This document shows, one piece after another, positions 18,390 to 28,057 of a DNA stretch of 64,000 nt. A program made the translations under genes and the position numbers. Numbering within the stretch: the stretch's first letter is position 1; each line of letters starts with the position of its first letter. Source of the stretch: Psychroflexus aestuariivivens (lineage in GTDB: Bacteria > Bacteroidota > Bacteroidia > Flavobacteriales > Flavobacteriaceae); assembly GCF_004010055.1 (NCBI RefSeq), contig NZ_RQVT01000061.1:1-64000 (forward strand), read 5' to 3'. The notes beneath the pieces were generated by a model. That model searched no databases. It saw nothing but the letters and a program-made list of their open reading frames with translations, and was not told the origin of the DNA.

Positions 18390-20410
18390 TGACTATTTTT
18401 TATATCACCTGTAACAGGTAAAGGTAAATAAATCTTTATTAAAGTCCCATTTTTAGTAGCATTTATCTCCAACTTCCCTTGATTTTTCTTCACAAAGAGC
18501 TTGATCAATTGCAAACCTAAACCAACGCTATCTTTGCCTTGTCCTGTAACTAATTGTTCGTCATTCAGTTTCAGCTTTTTCAGAATATCTTCAGGAATGC
18601 CGCCAGCTTGATCTTTTATGGAAAGTAAATATGAATCTGTCTCAATTTTTCCGCTGATTTTAATTTCACTTTCAGCTGGACTAAAACGAATGGCATTGGA
18701 CAAAATATTCCGAATAACCGTGGACATCATCGCTTTATCAAGTAGTAAATTCTGATTTTCAATCTCTGTTTCAATTTTTATTTGTTTTGCGAAACTCATC
18801 GTTTCTATCAATTTCAAATTGTCTTGAACCAATTTTGAAATTTCTAAAGATTCAGGCTTAAAATTGATTTGATTTTTGTTAGCCAAAGCCCATTCCAAAA
18901 GGTTTTGCAATAAATGATTGATGCGTCCTAAAGCCGATTTGGTTTGTTCACCTAAATTCAATAATTTTTCTTCATCCTTTTTCTGAATGTAATAATGAAT
19001 CAAATCGCCCATGCCTTGCAAAGCTAGCATCGGACTGCGCAAATCGTGAGCAATTATGGAAAATAATTGGTCTTTGGTTTGGTTGGCTTGTTGAAGTGCT
19101 TTTTTCTGTTCTGAAATTCGGCGTAACAACATAAATATGAAAATCAAAATTAAAAACACCAACAACAAACCAAATAAATAAATTTGTTTGATGCGTTTCT
19201 CTTTGGAATTGATAACTTCCAATTGTTGAATCTGATCATTTTTGCGGTCGGTTTGATATTTTACGCTCAACTCGCGCAACATTTCATTTTGTGTAATATC
19301 AAAAACGCTGTCTTTGAGTTCGATTTGTTTTTCTAAATTTTCAAAAGCCTTTTCATAATCTTGAATATTTCGAAAATGTTCTGCTTTAGTTTCATAGATT
19401 TTCAAACGCAAGCGATTAGAATTTGAAGAACCGATTTTCTCCAAACCCTGATCTATAATTTGAAAAGCTTTTTCAGTTTTACCTTGTTGAATATTCAATT
19501 TGAACAAAGAAATACAAGATTCAACATAAACTTCCCATTGGCGATTTTCTTCAGAAGTTTCTAAAATTCCTTCCAAAAGAGAATCTGCTTCCTTCAATTT
19601 TCCTTGGTCAATATAATTTGACGCTAAGGCTGAAGCTACAATATTAGATTCATGTAAATAATCGTGAGCTCTAAATTCTGAAACCGCTTTTTTTAAATGA
19701 AAATTAGCTTTTTCATTTTGATTTTGTAAAGCATAAGCATAACCAATATTGCCATGATAAAAACCATTTTGGTGACCTATATTTTCAATTGTTTCTATTG
19801 AGGCAATCGTATCGATGACCCGTTTAGATTTTTTGTAGTAATCTATTGCAATATCTAGATCGCCATTTTCACGAAAAGCATTTCCTAGATTATAAGTGAG
19901 AATTGAGTAAATTTCATTTAAAGTGTCATTTTTTAAAATATCTAAACCTTCAAAATAAAGCTTCGTGGCAAGATCAAAATTTTCAAATCTAGACTCTATA
20001 AATGCTAAATTATTTTTGAATCTCACAAACTCATCTTTATTTTCTGTTGAATCTAGTTTTTTGCTACCTTTTAGAAGAAATGTTTTTGCTTTATCAAGTT
20101 CGCTAATATTTTGATAGTTTATATAAAACCACTTACAAACTTTGGCGTATTCAATATCAGACAAACCCTGTTGCCACTGTTCTTCTTCAGAAGCAAAAGC
20201 ATCTAATTCACTTTCAAAAAAAAACATATTTTTTTGTTCGTAAAGCGAATCTACGAATTGCATTTTTTTCTCTAAATTCTTAGGATTTTCTGTTGGTACA
20301 GAAATAGTTTTTGAATTCTTTTCTTTGTCTTCAGACAAAAGCAAGAATCCAAAGAACAAAATGGAGAGTATTGCGATAAAAATTAAAAAAACTTGTCCTC
20401 TACTTTTCAA
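18386..20410 (-). CDS. TPR-containing sensor histidine kinase
   Basis: The 674-aa membrane kinase has a first hydrophobic segment at about 7-25 and a periplasmic region of about 380 residues with several TPR units (for example NNLAFIESRFENFDLATKLYFEG and YNLGNAFRENGDLDIAIDYY). A second membrane helix at 409-429 and a short coiled coil follow. The dimerisation/phosphoacceptor box is SIIAHDLRSP with His455, and the HATPase domain has an N box near NILSNAIRFSP, a G1-like KDQAGGIPED and GLGLQLIKLFV. It belongs to the Bacteroidota TPR-HisKA family paired with LytTR regulators. A stop codon lies just upstream in frame and no ATG occurs before residue 50, so TTG at 20410 is the likely start. The stimulus is unknown. 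Confidence 0.9.
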   Translation of the reverse strand: MKSRGQVFLIFIAILSILFFGFLLLSEDKEKNSKTISVPTENPKNLEKKMQFVDSLYEQKNMFFFESELDAFASEEEQWQQGLSDIEYAKVCKWFYINYQNISELDKAKTFLLKGSKKLDSTENKDEFVRFKNNLAFIESRFENFDLATKLYFEGLDILKNDTLNEIYSILTYNLGNAFRENGDLDIAIDYYKKSKRVIDTIASIETIENIGHQNGFYHGNIGYAYALQNQNEKANFHLKKAVSEFRAHDYLHESNIVASALASNYIDQGKLKEADSLLEGILETSEENRQWEVYVESCISLFKLNIQQGKTEKAFQIIDQGLEKIGSSNSNRLRLKIYETKAEHFRNIQDYEKAFENLEKQIELKDSVFDITQNEMLRELSVKYQTDRKNDQIQQLEVINSKEKRIKQIYLFGLLLVFLILIFIFMLLRRISEQKKALQQANQTKDQLFSIIAHDLRSPMLALQGMGDLIHYYIQKKDEEKLLNLGEQTKSALGRINHLLQNLLEWALANKNQINFKPESLEISKLVQDNLKLIETMSFAKQIKIETEIENQNLLLDKAMMSTVIRNILSNAIRFSPAESEIKISGKIETDSYLLSIKDQAGGIPEDILKKLKLNDEQLVTGQGKDSVGLGLQLIKLFVKKNQGKLEINATKNGTLIKIYLPLPVTGDIKNSQ

Positions 20411-20550
20411 AATTTAAATCACCTTAAAACTTTCAGTTGACTAAAATAACTTAAATCACGGCTTTGGCAATTTTTAAAAGCAATTAAAATGAAAATGGTG
20501 AAATATTTTAAGAATTGTTGAAGCTTTATTTGGATATAAATTATAAACTT

Positions 20551-21114
20551 TCAAATTACACCTTCTAAAAGCACAACTGCCATATCGTTTTTCAAAGTTT
20601 GTTCATCAATACCTTGACGCTTGCGATACCACAAATACAATGTGCGCAAACTTGAAAGCAAGGAAAACAAAATCACCTCGGGATTTCTTTCTTTGATATC
20701 ACCATTGGCAATTCCAGTTTTGATGATTGTCCTTAGGTTGGCTTCGTATTCGTCACGCATATTTTTATAATAAGTGAGATTTTGCGCATCTAAGTGCATC
20801 CAATCGTTATTCATCACCGCCAAAGCATCCGAATTTCTAATCGTAATTGCAATGTGATGCGCCACCATTGCATCTAACTTAAAACGCGTAGAACCCTCAT
20901 TTTGGACAATTTGTTGCATTTCTGAAGTAAATTCTTCAGCAACTTCAATAATAATCGCTGCCAAAATATCCTGTTTAGACTTGATGTGATTGTACAAACT
21001 TGCCGCTTTCACCTCCATTTTTCCAGCAATATCTCGCATACTGACCGAAGTATATCCAAATTCTCGGAACTCGCGTTTAGCAATTTGTATAATTTGTTCT
21101 CTTCGATTCATCAT
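20551..21114 (-). CDS. TetR family transcriptional regulator
   Basis: The 187-aa protein has an N-terminal TetR helix-turn-helix, with FGYTSVSMRDIAGKMEVKAASLYNHIKSK at about 18-46, and a variable all-helical ligand domain. Its start lies two bases after the stop of the GSCFA gene, so it appears to be the last gene of alaS-GSCFA-tetR. The start may be the first or second ATG (21114 or 21111). The ligand and target genes cannot be read from the sequence. TetR regulators near fatty-acid genes are common in flavobacteria, but none is adjacent here. Confidence 0.87.
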   Translation of the reverse strand: MMNRREQIIQIAKREFREFGYTSVSMRDIAGKMEVKAASLYNHIKSKQDILAAIIIEVAEEFTSEMQQIVQNEGSTRFKLDAMVAHHIAITIRNSDALAVMNNDWMHLDAQNLTYYKNMRDEYEANLRTIIKTGIANGDIKERNPEVILFSLLSSLRTLYLWYRKRQGIDEQTLKNDMAVVLLEGVI

Positions 21115-21116
21115 AT

Positions 21117-22067
21117 TTAAAATTGCATAAATGGAAATTTTTCTTGAAGTTCTGTTTTCAAATTATTTCTTTGAATTTCAAAGGCCTTAAAATCTTCACT
21201 TTCTGGATTTACTGCACGATGTGCTAAAGATTTCTGTAAATTTTCAACTTTTTTCAGCGTTGGAATTGCTGAATTTTCAATACAATTCAATTTGAATTTT
21301 TCCCAAATCAAATCGACAGCCAATTCATTAGGATGCACCAAATCTCTTTTGAAAAAACGATAATCTCGAAGTTCATCCAACACGAATTCATAAGACGGAA
21401 AATAATTCAAATCATTTGGAAACTGATCTAAAACTTCATGTAAAGCCGAAAACAAGTGTGCTTTACTACGGTTATTTTCTAAAACGCCGTCTTTGATATG
21501 TCTCACTGGTGAAATAGTAAAAGTTAGTTCAGCTTTGGGATTTTGAGAACGAATTAAACTTCGTATTTCTGAAATAATAACTTTGATTTCTTCTGAAGTT
21601 GAAAGTTTCTTTGAAAATTCTGAATTTGGCACTTTATGACAGTTGGCCACAAATTTATCGGAAGCCAAATGACGATAAATCCAAGCTGTTCCAAAAGTGA
21701 TAAAAATATGAGTTGAATTTTTCAGAGCTGTGCTTAATATTCCTACAGCTGAATTCAAATTTGACAGCAAAAACTCAGCATCTGGATGACTCAATCGAGA
21801 ATGCGCATCGAAATGATGCCACAAATTTTGATGCTGAAAAATGTCTGATTTAGAAAAAACAGTCTCTTCAGAAGCCATTTGAAAAATTTTCAAAATAGCC
21901 TGAGGATGAAACAAAATCCCAAACGGATTCTGAATCTGCTGAAATTTAAAATAATCCAGGCGATCTCCGATATTCTCAGCAAAACAAGATCCAATATTTA
22001 AAATTTTGGAATCGTAGTTTATTGGATTAGAAATACTTTGAAACGGAACTTGGGTTGTCAATTTCAT
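21117..22067 (-). CDS. GSCFA domain protein
   Basis: This is a 316-aa protein of the GSCFA family, an SGNH-hydrolase-like group common in bacteria but not functionally defined. The naming motif ILNIGSCFAENIGDRL places GSCFA at 26-30 and probably supplies the nucleophilic Ser; a later block DLVHPNELAVDLIWEKF near the C-terminus resembles the Asp/His segment of SGNH enzymes. I chose the ATG at 22067, giving MKLTTQVPFQ; an in-frame start at 22109 would lie 10 bases from the alaS stop and add a non-conserved extension. In flavobacteria GSCFA genes very often follow alaS, as here. A deacylase or esterase role is inferred. Confidence 0.8.
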   Translation of the reverse strand: MKLTTQVPFQSISNPINYDSKILNIGSCFAENIGDRLDYFKFQQIQNPFGILFHPQAILKIFQMASEETVFSKSDIFQHQNLWHHFDAHSRLSHPDAEFLLSNLNSAVGILSTALKNSTHIFITFGTAWIYRHLASDKFVANCHKVPNSEFSKKLSTSEEIKVIISEIRSLIRSQNPKAELTFTISPVRHIKDGVLENNRSKAHLFSALHEVLDQFPNDLNYFPSYEFVLDELRDYRFFKRDLVHPNELAVDLIWEKFKLNCIENSAIPTLKKVENLQKSLAHRAVNPESEDFKAFEIQRNNLKTELQEKFPFMQF

Positions 22068-22118
22068 ATTCATAATTCGCAAATTAAAATTCCATAATCT
22101 TCCATCCAAAACAAATAC

Positions 22119-24728
22119 TTACGCCAAAAAAGTCTTAGCCGCTTCCAAAGCTTGAGAAATTCCTGATGGATTTTTTCCGCCTGCCGTGGCAAAAAAGGCT
22201 TGTCCGCCACCGCCGCCTTGGATATGTTTCCCTAAATCTTTGATGATTTTTCCTGCATTTAGCGATTTTTCTTCTACCAAATTTTTAGAAATATAACAAC
22301 TCAACAGCGCTTTTCCATTTTGCTCTGCTCCTAAAACCATAAATAAATTTTCAACCTCGCCACCAAATTGAAATGCCAAATCTTTCATAGCATTGGCATC
22401 CAAATCGACCTTTTGGCTTACAAAATTGACGCCGTCTATATTTTGAATTTTAGATGTGATTTCAGATTTCAATTGTTTGATTTTATCCTTTTTCAGACGT
22501 TCCAATTGTTTTTTCAAATCTGCATTTTCATTTTGAATCGATTCTACAGATTTTAAAACATCTTGTGGCTGATTCAACATCAATTTGATTTCATCCAAAG
22601 TTGAAGCCGCCTTTTCTAGATGTTTCAGCGCAGCTTCTCCAGTGATTGCTTCAATTCTTCTAATGCCAGAGGCAACCGAAGTTTCAGTTGTGATGATAAA
22701 ATGCCATATTTTTGACGTATTGCCGACGTGCGTTCCACCGCACAATTCCATGGATTTTCCAAATTTTATGGTGCGCACGGCATCGTCATATTTTTCACCA
22801 AACAAAGCAATAGCGCCTTCAGCCAAAGCATCTTCATAAGCGATTTGGCGTTGTTCTTCCAAATCTAAATTCTCATGAATTCTGGCGTTTACAAAATTTT
22901 CAACTTTAGAAATTTCTTCATTAGTCATTTTAGAAAAATGTGAAAAATCGAACCGCAAATATTTGCTATTGACCAAAGATCCTTTTTGCTCGACATGCGT
23001 TCCTAAAACTTCTCGCAATGCCTGATGTAATAAATGTGTTGCAGAATGGTTTGCCGCTGCAGCTTCTCGTAATTTCATATCAACAATGGCTTGTTGAGGC
23101 AATTCCAAAGCTTTTGGTAAGGCTTTCGTGATGTGAATAATTTGATTGTTTTCTTTCTTGGTATCTATGATTTTGATAAAATTGCCTTCAGCATCTTTCA
23201 AAATACCTGAATCGCCAACTTGTCCGCCACCTTCTGGATAAAATGGTGTTTGGTTGAATACCAATTGGTATAAATCGCCTTTTTTGCTCGTCACTTTTCT
23301 GTATTTGGTCAATTTCACCTCAGCTTTCAGTTGATCGTAACCAACAAATTTGTGAGATGACGTATCGTCCAAAATCATCCAATCTTCAGCATTCATTTGT
23401 GCAGCAGATTTAGAACGCGTTTTCTGTTCCTGAAGTGCTTTTTCAAACTCTTCTTCATTTAGTGTGTAGCCTTTTTCATTGAGAATTAAAGTCGTCAAAT
23501 CCACTGGAAAGCCATAAGTATCGTAAAGTTCAAAAGCTTTTTCACCTGAAATTGTTTTTGAATTTGAGGTTGATATAATTTTATCTAAAAGCAACAAACC
23601 TTGGTCTAAAGTTTTCAAAAAAGACAATTCTTCTTCTTTGATGACGTTTTCACACAATTGCTGTTGTTTTTCAACTTCAGGAAAAGCTTCGCCCATTTGT
23701 TTGGAAAGCACAGCAACCAATTTATATATGAAAGCTTCTTTCATATTCAAAAAGGTAAATCCATAGCGAATGGCACGTCTCAAAATTCGTCTAATCACGT
23801 AACCTGCGCCATTATTACTTGGTAATTGTCCGTCTGCAATTGCAAATGCGACTGCTCGAATGTGGTCGGCAATCACACGAATGGCAATATCTGTTTCTTC
23901 AGTTTTACCATAAGTTTTACCAGTCATTCGCTCAATTTCTGAAATCAAAGGTGTAAAAACGTCCGTGTCATAATTGGACGTTTTGTCCTGCATGACCATG
24001 CACAAACGTTCAAAACCCATTCCAGTATCGATGTGTTGTTCTGGCAAAGCTTCCAAACTTCCATCAGCTTTTCTATTGTATTGGATGAAGACTAAATTCC
24101 AAATTTCTACAACTTGTGGATGGTCTTGATTGACCAAGTCGCGTCCGTCAACTTTTTGTTTTTCTTCCTCTGAACGAATATCAACATGAATCTCTGAAGC
24201 TGGCCCACAAGGTCCTTGATCGCCCATTTCCCAGAAATTATCTTTCTTGTTTCCTAGTAAAATTTTATCTTCATCAATAATATTTTGCCACAATTTGTAA
24301 GCTTCTTCGTCTTTAGAAATACCATCTTTTTCATCGCCTTCAAAAACAGTAACATACAGATTGTCTTTAGAAATTCCTAAAACTTCTGTCAGGAAAGTCC
24401 ACGCCCAAGAAATCGCTTCGGTTTTAAAATAATCGCCAAAACTCCAATTTCCCAGCATTTCGAACATGGTATGATGGTAGGTATCTTTTCCGACTTCCTC
24501 AAGATCATTATGTTTACCGCTAACACGAAGACATTTCTGTGTGTCAGTGACACGGGTGTGTTTTGGCAGAGAGTTTCCAAGGAAATAAGCCTTGAATTGA
24601 TTCATCCCAGCATTGGTAAACATCAAACTAGGATCATTTTTCAGGACAATTGGCGCAGAATTAACAATGGTATGAGATTTGCTTTCAAAAAATTCCAAGA
24701 ATTTACGTCGAACAAGGTTTGATTTCAT
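22119..24728 (-). CDS. alaS: Alanyl-tRNA synthetase
   Basis: The 869-aa class II synthetase charges tRNA-Ala. The N-terminal catalytic core shows [23 protein letters not shown] (motif 1 region), [34 protein letters not shown] (motif 2) and [15 protein letters not shown] (motif 3). The editing domain has the zinc pattern NHSATHLLH (HxxxH) and [10 protein letters not shown]. The C-terminal C-Ala domain ends with [17 protein letters not shown]. Length is normal. It is divergent from the M23 peptidase gene. A minus-strand TATTTTTG (24823-24816) fits the -7 consensus, although I see no TTG at the right distance upstream. Confidence 0.97.
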   Translation of the reverse strand: MKSNLVRRKFLEFFESKSHTIVNSAPIVLKNDPSLMFTNAGMNQFKAYFLGNSLPKHTRVTDTQKCLRVSGKHNDLEEVGKDTYHHTMFEMLGNWSFGDYFKTEAISWAWTFLTEVLGISKDNLYVTVFEGDEKDGISKDEEAYKLWQNIIDEDKILLGNKKDNFWEMGDQGPCGPASEIHVDIRSEEEKQKVDGRDLVNQDHPQVVEIWNLVFIQYNRKADGSLEALPEQHIDTGMGFERLCMVMQDKTSNYDTDVFTPLISEIERMTGKTYGKTEETDIAIRVIADHIRAVAFAIADGQLPSNNGAGYVIRRILRRAIRYGFTFLNMKEAFIYKLVAVLSKQMGEAFPEVEKQQQLCENVIKEEELSFLKTLDQGLLLLDKIISTSNSKTISGEKAFELYDTYGFPVDLTTLILNEKGYTLNEEEFEKALQEQKTRSKSAAQMNAEDWMILDDTSSHKFVGYDQLKAEVKLTKYRKVTSKKGDLYQLVFNQTPFYPEGGGQVGDSGILKDAEGNFIKIIDTKKENNQIIHITKALPKALELPQQAIVDMKLREAAAANHSATHLLHQALREVLGTHVEQKGSLVNSKYLRFDFSHFSKMTNEEISKVENFVNARIHENLDLEEQRQIAYEDALAEGAIALFGEKYDDAVRTIKFGKSMELCGGTHVGNTSKIWHFIITTETSVASGIRRIEAITGEAALKHLEKAASTLDEIKLMLNQPQDVLKSVESIQNENADLKKQLERLKKDKIKQLKSEITSKIQNIDGVNFVSQKVDLDANAMKDLAFQFGGEVENLFMVLGAEQNGKALLSCYISKNLVEEKSLNAGKIIKDLGKHIQGGGGGQAFFATAGGKNPSGISQALEAAKTFLA

Positions 24729-24750
24729 AGTGACTTTGTTGAATATATTT

Positions 24751-24779
24751 TTGAGTGTTTTATTTTTAAATTATATTTG
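24751..24779 (+). promoter_or_regulatory. Bacteroidota-type promoter of the M23 peptidase operon
   Basis: TTG (24751-24753, inside TTTTTG) is followed after 18 bases by TATATTTG (24772-24779), a full match to the -33/-7 consensus of the Bacteroidota housekeeping sigma factor. The start site should be near 24786, leaving a leader of about 53 bases. It is one of the clearest promoters in the window. Confidence 0.65.
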
Positions 24780-24838
24780 TAAGTTAACGCCAATGTATTG
24801 CGCAAATTACGCTTGCAAAAATACTATAAATTAAAAGA

Positions 24839-25813
24839 ATGAGTAAAGTAAAATATTACTACGATAGCGAGACCCTTTCCTACAGGAAAATCGAGCCAAA
24901 AAAAGGCAAAAGTATAGCCAAAATATTGGTTTTTCTTCTAGGAATTGTAGCTACAAGTTTTTTGTTGCTCATTGCCTATCTTAATATACCAAATATTGAA
25001 ACACCTAAGGAAAAGGCTTATAAGCGTGAGATCGAAAACATGAAATTCCAGTACGAAATCCTTAATAAACGTATGGATCAAGTTATAAGTGTTTTAGAAA
25101 ATGTAGAAGAAAGGGACAATAATATTTATAGAGTATATTTTGAAGCAAACCAGATAACAGCCGAGCAAAGACGGTCTGGTTTTGGAGGTATCAATCGTTA
25201 TAAAAATTTAGAAGGATTTGAAAATTCTGAAATCATTACAGAAACGTCGAAAAAGCTAGATCAACTTTCAAAACGTATTGTAGTTCAGTCTAAATCACTA
25301 GATGAAATTGCAGAAATGGCTAAAAATAAAGATGAACTTCTCGCTTCCATTCCTGCTATTCAACCGGTGAAAAATGATGATTTAAAAAGGACAGCTTCAG
25401 GTTATGGCATGCGGATGCACCCTATTTTGAAATACCGAAAAATGCACAATGGGATGGATTTTTCAGCACCTAAAAATTCTGAAGTTTATGCTACAGGAAA
25501 TGCGATTGTAAAAGAAGCAAAAAAATCTACGGGTTACGGTAATTTGATTGTTTTAGACCACGATTTTGGATATGAAACCTATTACGCTCACTTAGAAAAT
25601 TTTAATGTGCGACCAGGACAAAAGGTTAAACGTGGAGAAGTAATTGGTTATATTGGAAATACAGGACTTTCTACAGCACCACATTTGCATTATGAAGTCC
25701 ACAAAAACAAAAGAGTGGTAAATCCAATTAATTTTTATCATGGAGATTTGACAGCTGAAGAGTATGATATTATGTTGAATCAATCTGCTTTGGAAAACCA
25801 ATCTCTAGATTAA
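24839..25813 (+). CDS. M23 family metallopeptidase (LytM-like)
   Basis: The 324-aa protein has a short cytoplasmic N-terminus, one membrane helix (about 28-48), a coiled-coil stretch (about 55-180) and a C-terminal M23/LytM domain. The zinc ligands are visible: His203 and Asp207 in MHNGMDFS and the HxH pair His282/His284 in PHLHYEV. The domain should lie in the periplasm and cut peptidoglycan cross-links, or regulate other hydrolases. All catalytic residues are present, so it is not a degenerate EnvC/NlpD type. The stop overlaps the start of the MerR gene (TAATG), so the two are coupled. The head-to-head arrangement with alaS is conserved in flavobacteria. Confidence 0.9.
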   Translation: MSKVKYYYDSETLSYRKIEPKKGKSIAKILVFLLGIVATSFLLLIAYLNIPNIETPKEKAYKREIENMKFQYEILNKRMDQVISVLENVEERDNNIYRVYFEANQITAEQRRSGFGGINRYKNLEGFENSEIITETSKKLDQLSKRIVVQSKSLDEIAEMAKNKDELLASIPAIQPVKNDDLKRTASGYGMRMHPILKYRKMHNGMDFSAPKNSEVYATGNAIVKEAKKSTGYGNLIVLDHDFGYETYYAHLENFNVRPGQKVKRGEVIGYIGNTGLSTAPHLHYEVHKNKRVVNPINFYHGDLTAEEYDIMLNQSALENQSLD

Positions 25814-26142
25814 TGGAACGTGGGCTAGATCAAAAACTATATTACAATATAGGTGAAGTTGCAGATGCTTTTGAAGTCAATACCTCTTTGATTCGCTTTT
25901 GGGAAAAGGAATTTGATGAAATTCAACCCAAAAAAAATGCGAAAGGCAACAGAAAATTCACCCAACAAGATGTCAAGACAATCGCTTTGATTTTTCACCT
26001 TGTTAAAGAACGTGGGTTTACTCTGGAAGGAGCTAAAACCCATTTAAGAGAAGACAAAAGCAATGTTTTATCGAAATTTGAAATTATCAGCAAATTAAAG
26101 CACGTCAAATCTGAACTTATTAAAATAAAAAATCAACTTTAA
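25813..26142 (+). CDS. MerR family transcriptional regulator
   Basis: This short 109-aa protein is essentially the MerR winged helix-turn-helix (YNIGEVADAFEVNTSLIRFWEKEFDEIQP, then QDVKTIALIFHLVKERGFTLEGAKTHL) followed by a brief coiled coil. It has no separate effector domain and no metal-binding cysteines, so it is not a classical metal sensor; such short MerR proteins are widespread in flavobacteria downstream of the M23 gene. The start codon overlaps the peptidase stop by one base. Targets are unknown; regulation of its own cell-wall operon is a reasonable guess. Confidence 0.85.
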   Translation: MERGLDQKLYYNIGEVADAFEVNTSLIRFWEKEFDEIQPKKNAKGNRKFTQQDVKTIALIFHLVKERGFTLEGAKTHLREDKSNVLSKFEIISKLKHVKSELIKIKNQL

Positions 26143-26155
26143 AAATAAATAACTC

Positions 26156-26755
26156 ATGAAAAAATGGCTAATCCCAATAATTGTAATTGTAATCGTCGGC
26201 TTTGGTTTTTACAGCTGGACAAAAGGTTTCAATAATACTGCAGTAACACTGCAGGAAGATGCTAAAACCGCATGGAGTAATGTTGAAAGCGCCTACCAGC
26301 GTCGAAACGACCTTATCGGAAATTTGGTAAAAACCGTACAAGGTGCGGCAGATTTTGAAAGAAATACACTGACTGAAGTTATAGAAGCTAGAGCCAAAGC
26401 AACTTCTGTAAACGTAGATGCCAACAATTTGAATCCAGAAAGCATCAAGCAATTTGAACAAGCCCAAGGCGGTTTAACCTCCGCATTATCTAGATTGTTA
26501 GTAAGTGTTGAACGCTATCCAGATTTGAAATCCAATCAAAACTTCATGAACTTACAAACTCAATTAGAAGGTACTGAAAACCGAATTAATGTCGAGCGAA
26601 ATCGTTACAATGAGACGGTAGGAGAATATAATAAACACATCAAGATTTTCCCAAATAGCATTTTTGCTGGATGGTTTGGTTTTGAAGAAATGACAAGATA
26701 TCAGGCCGATGAAGGTTCTGAAGACGCCAAAGAAGTTGAATTTAATTTTGATTAG
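26156..26755 (+). CDS. LemA family protein
   Basis: The 199-aa protein starts with a single membrane anchor (about 3-20, WLIPIIVIVIVGFGFYSW) and continues with the long helical LemA domain: AWSNVESAYQRRNDLIGNLVKTVQGAADFE, then LTSALSRLLVSVERYPDLKSNQNFMNLQTQLEGTENRI. The position 13 bases after MerR and 15 bases before two TPM-domain genes reproduces the common LemA-TPM-TPM cassette of Bacteroidota. The molecular function of LemA is not established; the constant association suggests joint action of these proteins at the membrane. Confidence 0.9.
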   Translation: MKKWLIPIIVIVIVGFGFYSWTKGFNNTAVTLQEDAKTAWSNVESAYQRRNDLIGNLVKTVQGAADFERNTLTEVIEARAKATSVNVDANNLNPESIKQFEQAQGGLTSALSRLLVSVERYPDLKSNQNFMNLQTQLEGTENRINVERNRYNETVGEYNKHIKIFPNSIFAGWFGFEEMTRYQADEGSEDAKEVEFNFD

Positions 26756-26770
26756 AAAAACTCAAATCTT

Positions 26771-27208
26771 ATGACTAAAGTATCAGAATTTATCAACAAC
26801 AAAGACGAAAGAGACATTGTTGAAGCCATCAAAGAAGCTGAACTCAACACCTCTGGAGAAGTACGCGTCCATATAGAACACAAATGTGACGGGGATCCTG
26901 TAGAACGTGCCAAAACTGTTTTTGAAGAATTGGAAATGCAGAAAACAGAGCTTTCCAATGGCGTTCTGATTTATGTTGCGATAGACGATCATCAATTTGC
27001 TATTATCGGAGATAAAGGCATTAATGAAGTGGTGCCAAAAGATTTCTGGGAAAGTACTAGAGATGAAATCATTAGCAATTTCAAACATCATCATTTTAAA
27101 AATGGTTTGGTTCAAGGCATTTTGAAAGCTGGAGAAGAGCTTAAAAAACACTTCCCTTACAAATCTGATGATGAAAATGAATTGAGTGACGAAATTTCAA
27201 AAGGATAA
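26771..27208 (+). CDS. TPM domain protein, cytosolic form
   Basis: The 145-aa protein is nearly all TPM (TLP18.3/Psb32/MOLO-1) domain, with TSGEVRVHIEHKCDGDP and the hydrophobic core LSNGVLIYVAIDDHQFAIIGDKGI. It has no signal peptide or membrane helix, unlike the next gene product. Proteins of this family have been linked to membrane protein repair or assembly and, in one plant member, acid phosphatase activity; the bacterial function is unresolved. It is translated between LemA and the second TPM gene, with 15- and 5-base gaps, so all are in one transcription unit. Confidence 0.85.
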   Translation: MTKVSEFINNKDERDIVEAIKEAELNTSGEVRVHIEHKCDGDPVERAKTVFEELEMQKTELSNGVLIYVAIDDHQFAIIGDKGINEVVPKDFWESTRDEIISNFKHHHFKNGLVQGILKAGEELKKHFPYKSDDENELSDEISKG

Positions 27209-27213
27209 ACAAT

Positions 27214-28023
27214 ATGATTTTTAATAGAAAAATAGGAATTGCAAGCTTAATTTTAGCCTTACTCTTTAGCTTCAGTGCATTTGCACAGTTGAATATTCCT
27301 GACAAACCAAAAAAAGAAATCTCTGTTTATGATGGTGCTGATTTTCTGAAAGACGATGAAACCAAACAGCTCAGGCAAAAGTTAGAAACCTATGCAGACA
27401 CCACTTCTACGCAAATTGTTATTGCAACAATCAATAGTTTAAATGGTGAATATATTGGAACTTATGCCGCAGAATGGGCGGAAAAGTGGGGAATTGGTCA
27501 GAAAGATAAGGACAACGGATTACTTATCTTAGTCGCTAAGGCAGATAGTAAGATTTGGTTTACAACGGGTTATGGAATTGAAGACCGACTTACAGATGCG
27601 ACTTCAAAAACGATTATTGAAAACATTATTCTTCCAGAATTTAGAAAAGCGAATTATTACGAAGGTCTAGATAAAGGTACAGATGCTGTTTTTGAAGTCT
27701 TGGCTGGAAAATTTGACGCCGATCAAATCCAAAAACAAAAAGAAGAATTCCCCTGGGCATTTTTTATTTTTCCTTTCATAATAGTTGTAGTTATTATTAT
27801 AATAGCTACCAGAAGAAAAAACAAAGGTGGCGGACCTGGTAGCGGTCACAGAAATTCCTCGCCGGATTTGCTAGACATACTTATTTTAGGTAGTATGGGA
27901 CGCAGCATGGGCGGCGGTAGTTTTGGAGGTTCTTCGTCTGGCGGTTTTGGCGGTGGCGGCGGATTCAGTGGTGGATTCGGTGGCGGCAGCTTTGGCGGTG
28001 GCGGCGCAGGTGGCAGTTGGTAA
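27214..28023 (+). CDS. Membrane-anchored TPM domain protein with glycine-rich tail
   Basis: The 269-aa protein has a signal peptide (about 1-25, ending AFAQ) and a periplasmic TPM domain (about 35-160) with YAAEWAEKWGIGQKDKDNGLLILVAKADSK and FTTGYGIEDRLTDA. One membrane helix follows (about 181-200), then a cytoplasmic tail made almost only of Gly and Ser that ends in GGGGAGGSW, the common ending of YgcG-type proteins. It is the third member of the LemA-TPM-TPM cassette. The tail is compositionally biased, so similarity searches should mask it. Confidence 0.88.
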   Translation: MIFNRKIGIASLILALLFSFSAFAQLNIPDKPKKEISVYDGADFLKDDETKQLRQKLETYADTTSTQIVIATINSLNGEYIGTYAAEWAEKWGIGQKDKDNGLLILVAKADSKIWFTTGYGIEDRLTDATSKTIIENIILPEFRKANYYEGLDKGTDAVFEVLAGKFDADQIQKQKEEFPWAFFIFPFIIVVVIIIIATRRKNKGGGPGSGHRNSSPDLLDILILGSMGRSMGGGSFGGSSSGGFGGGGGFSGGFGGGSFGGGGAGGSW

Positions 28024-28057
28024 ATTCAGCTTTGAGTATTCACATAAACCTTAAATT

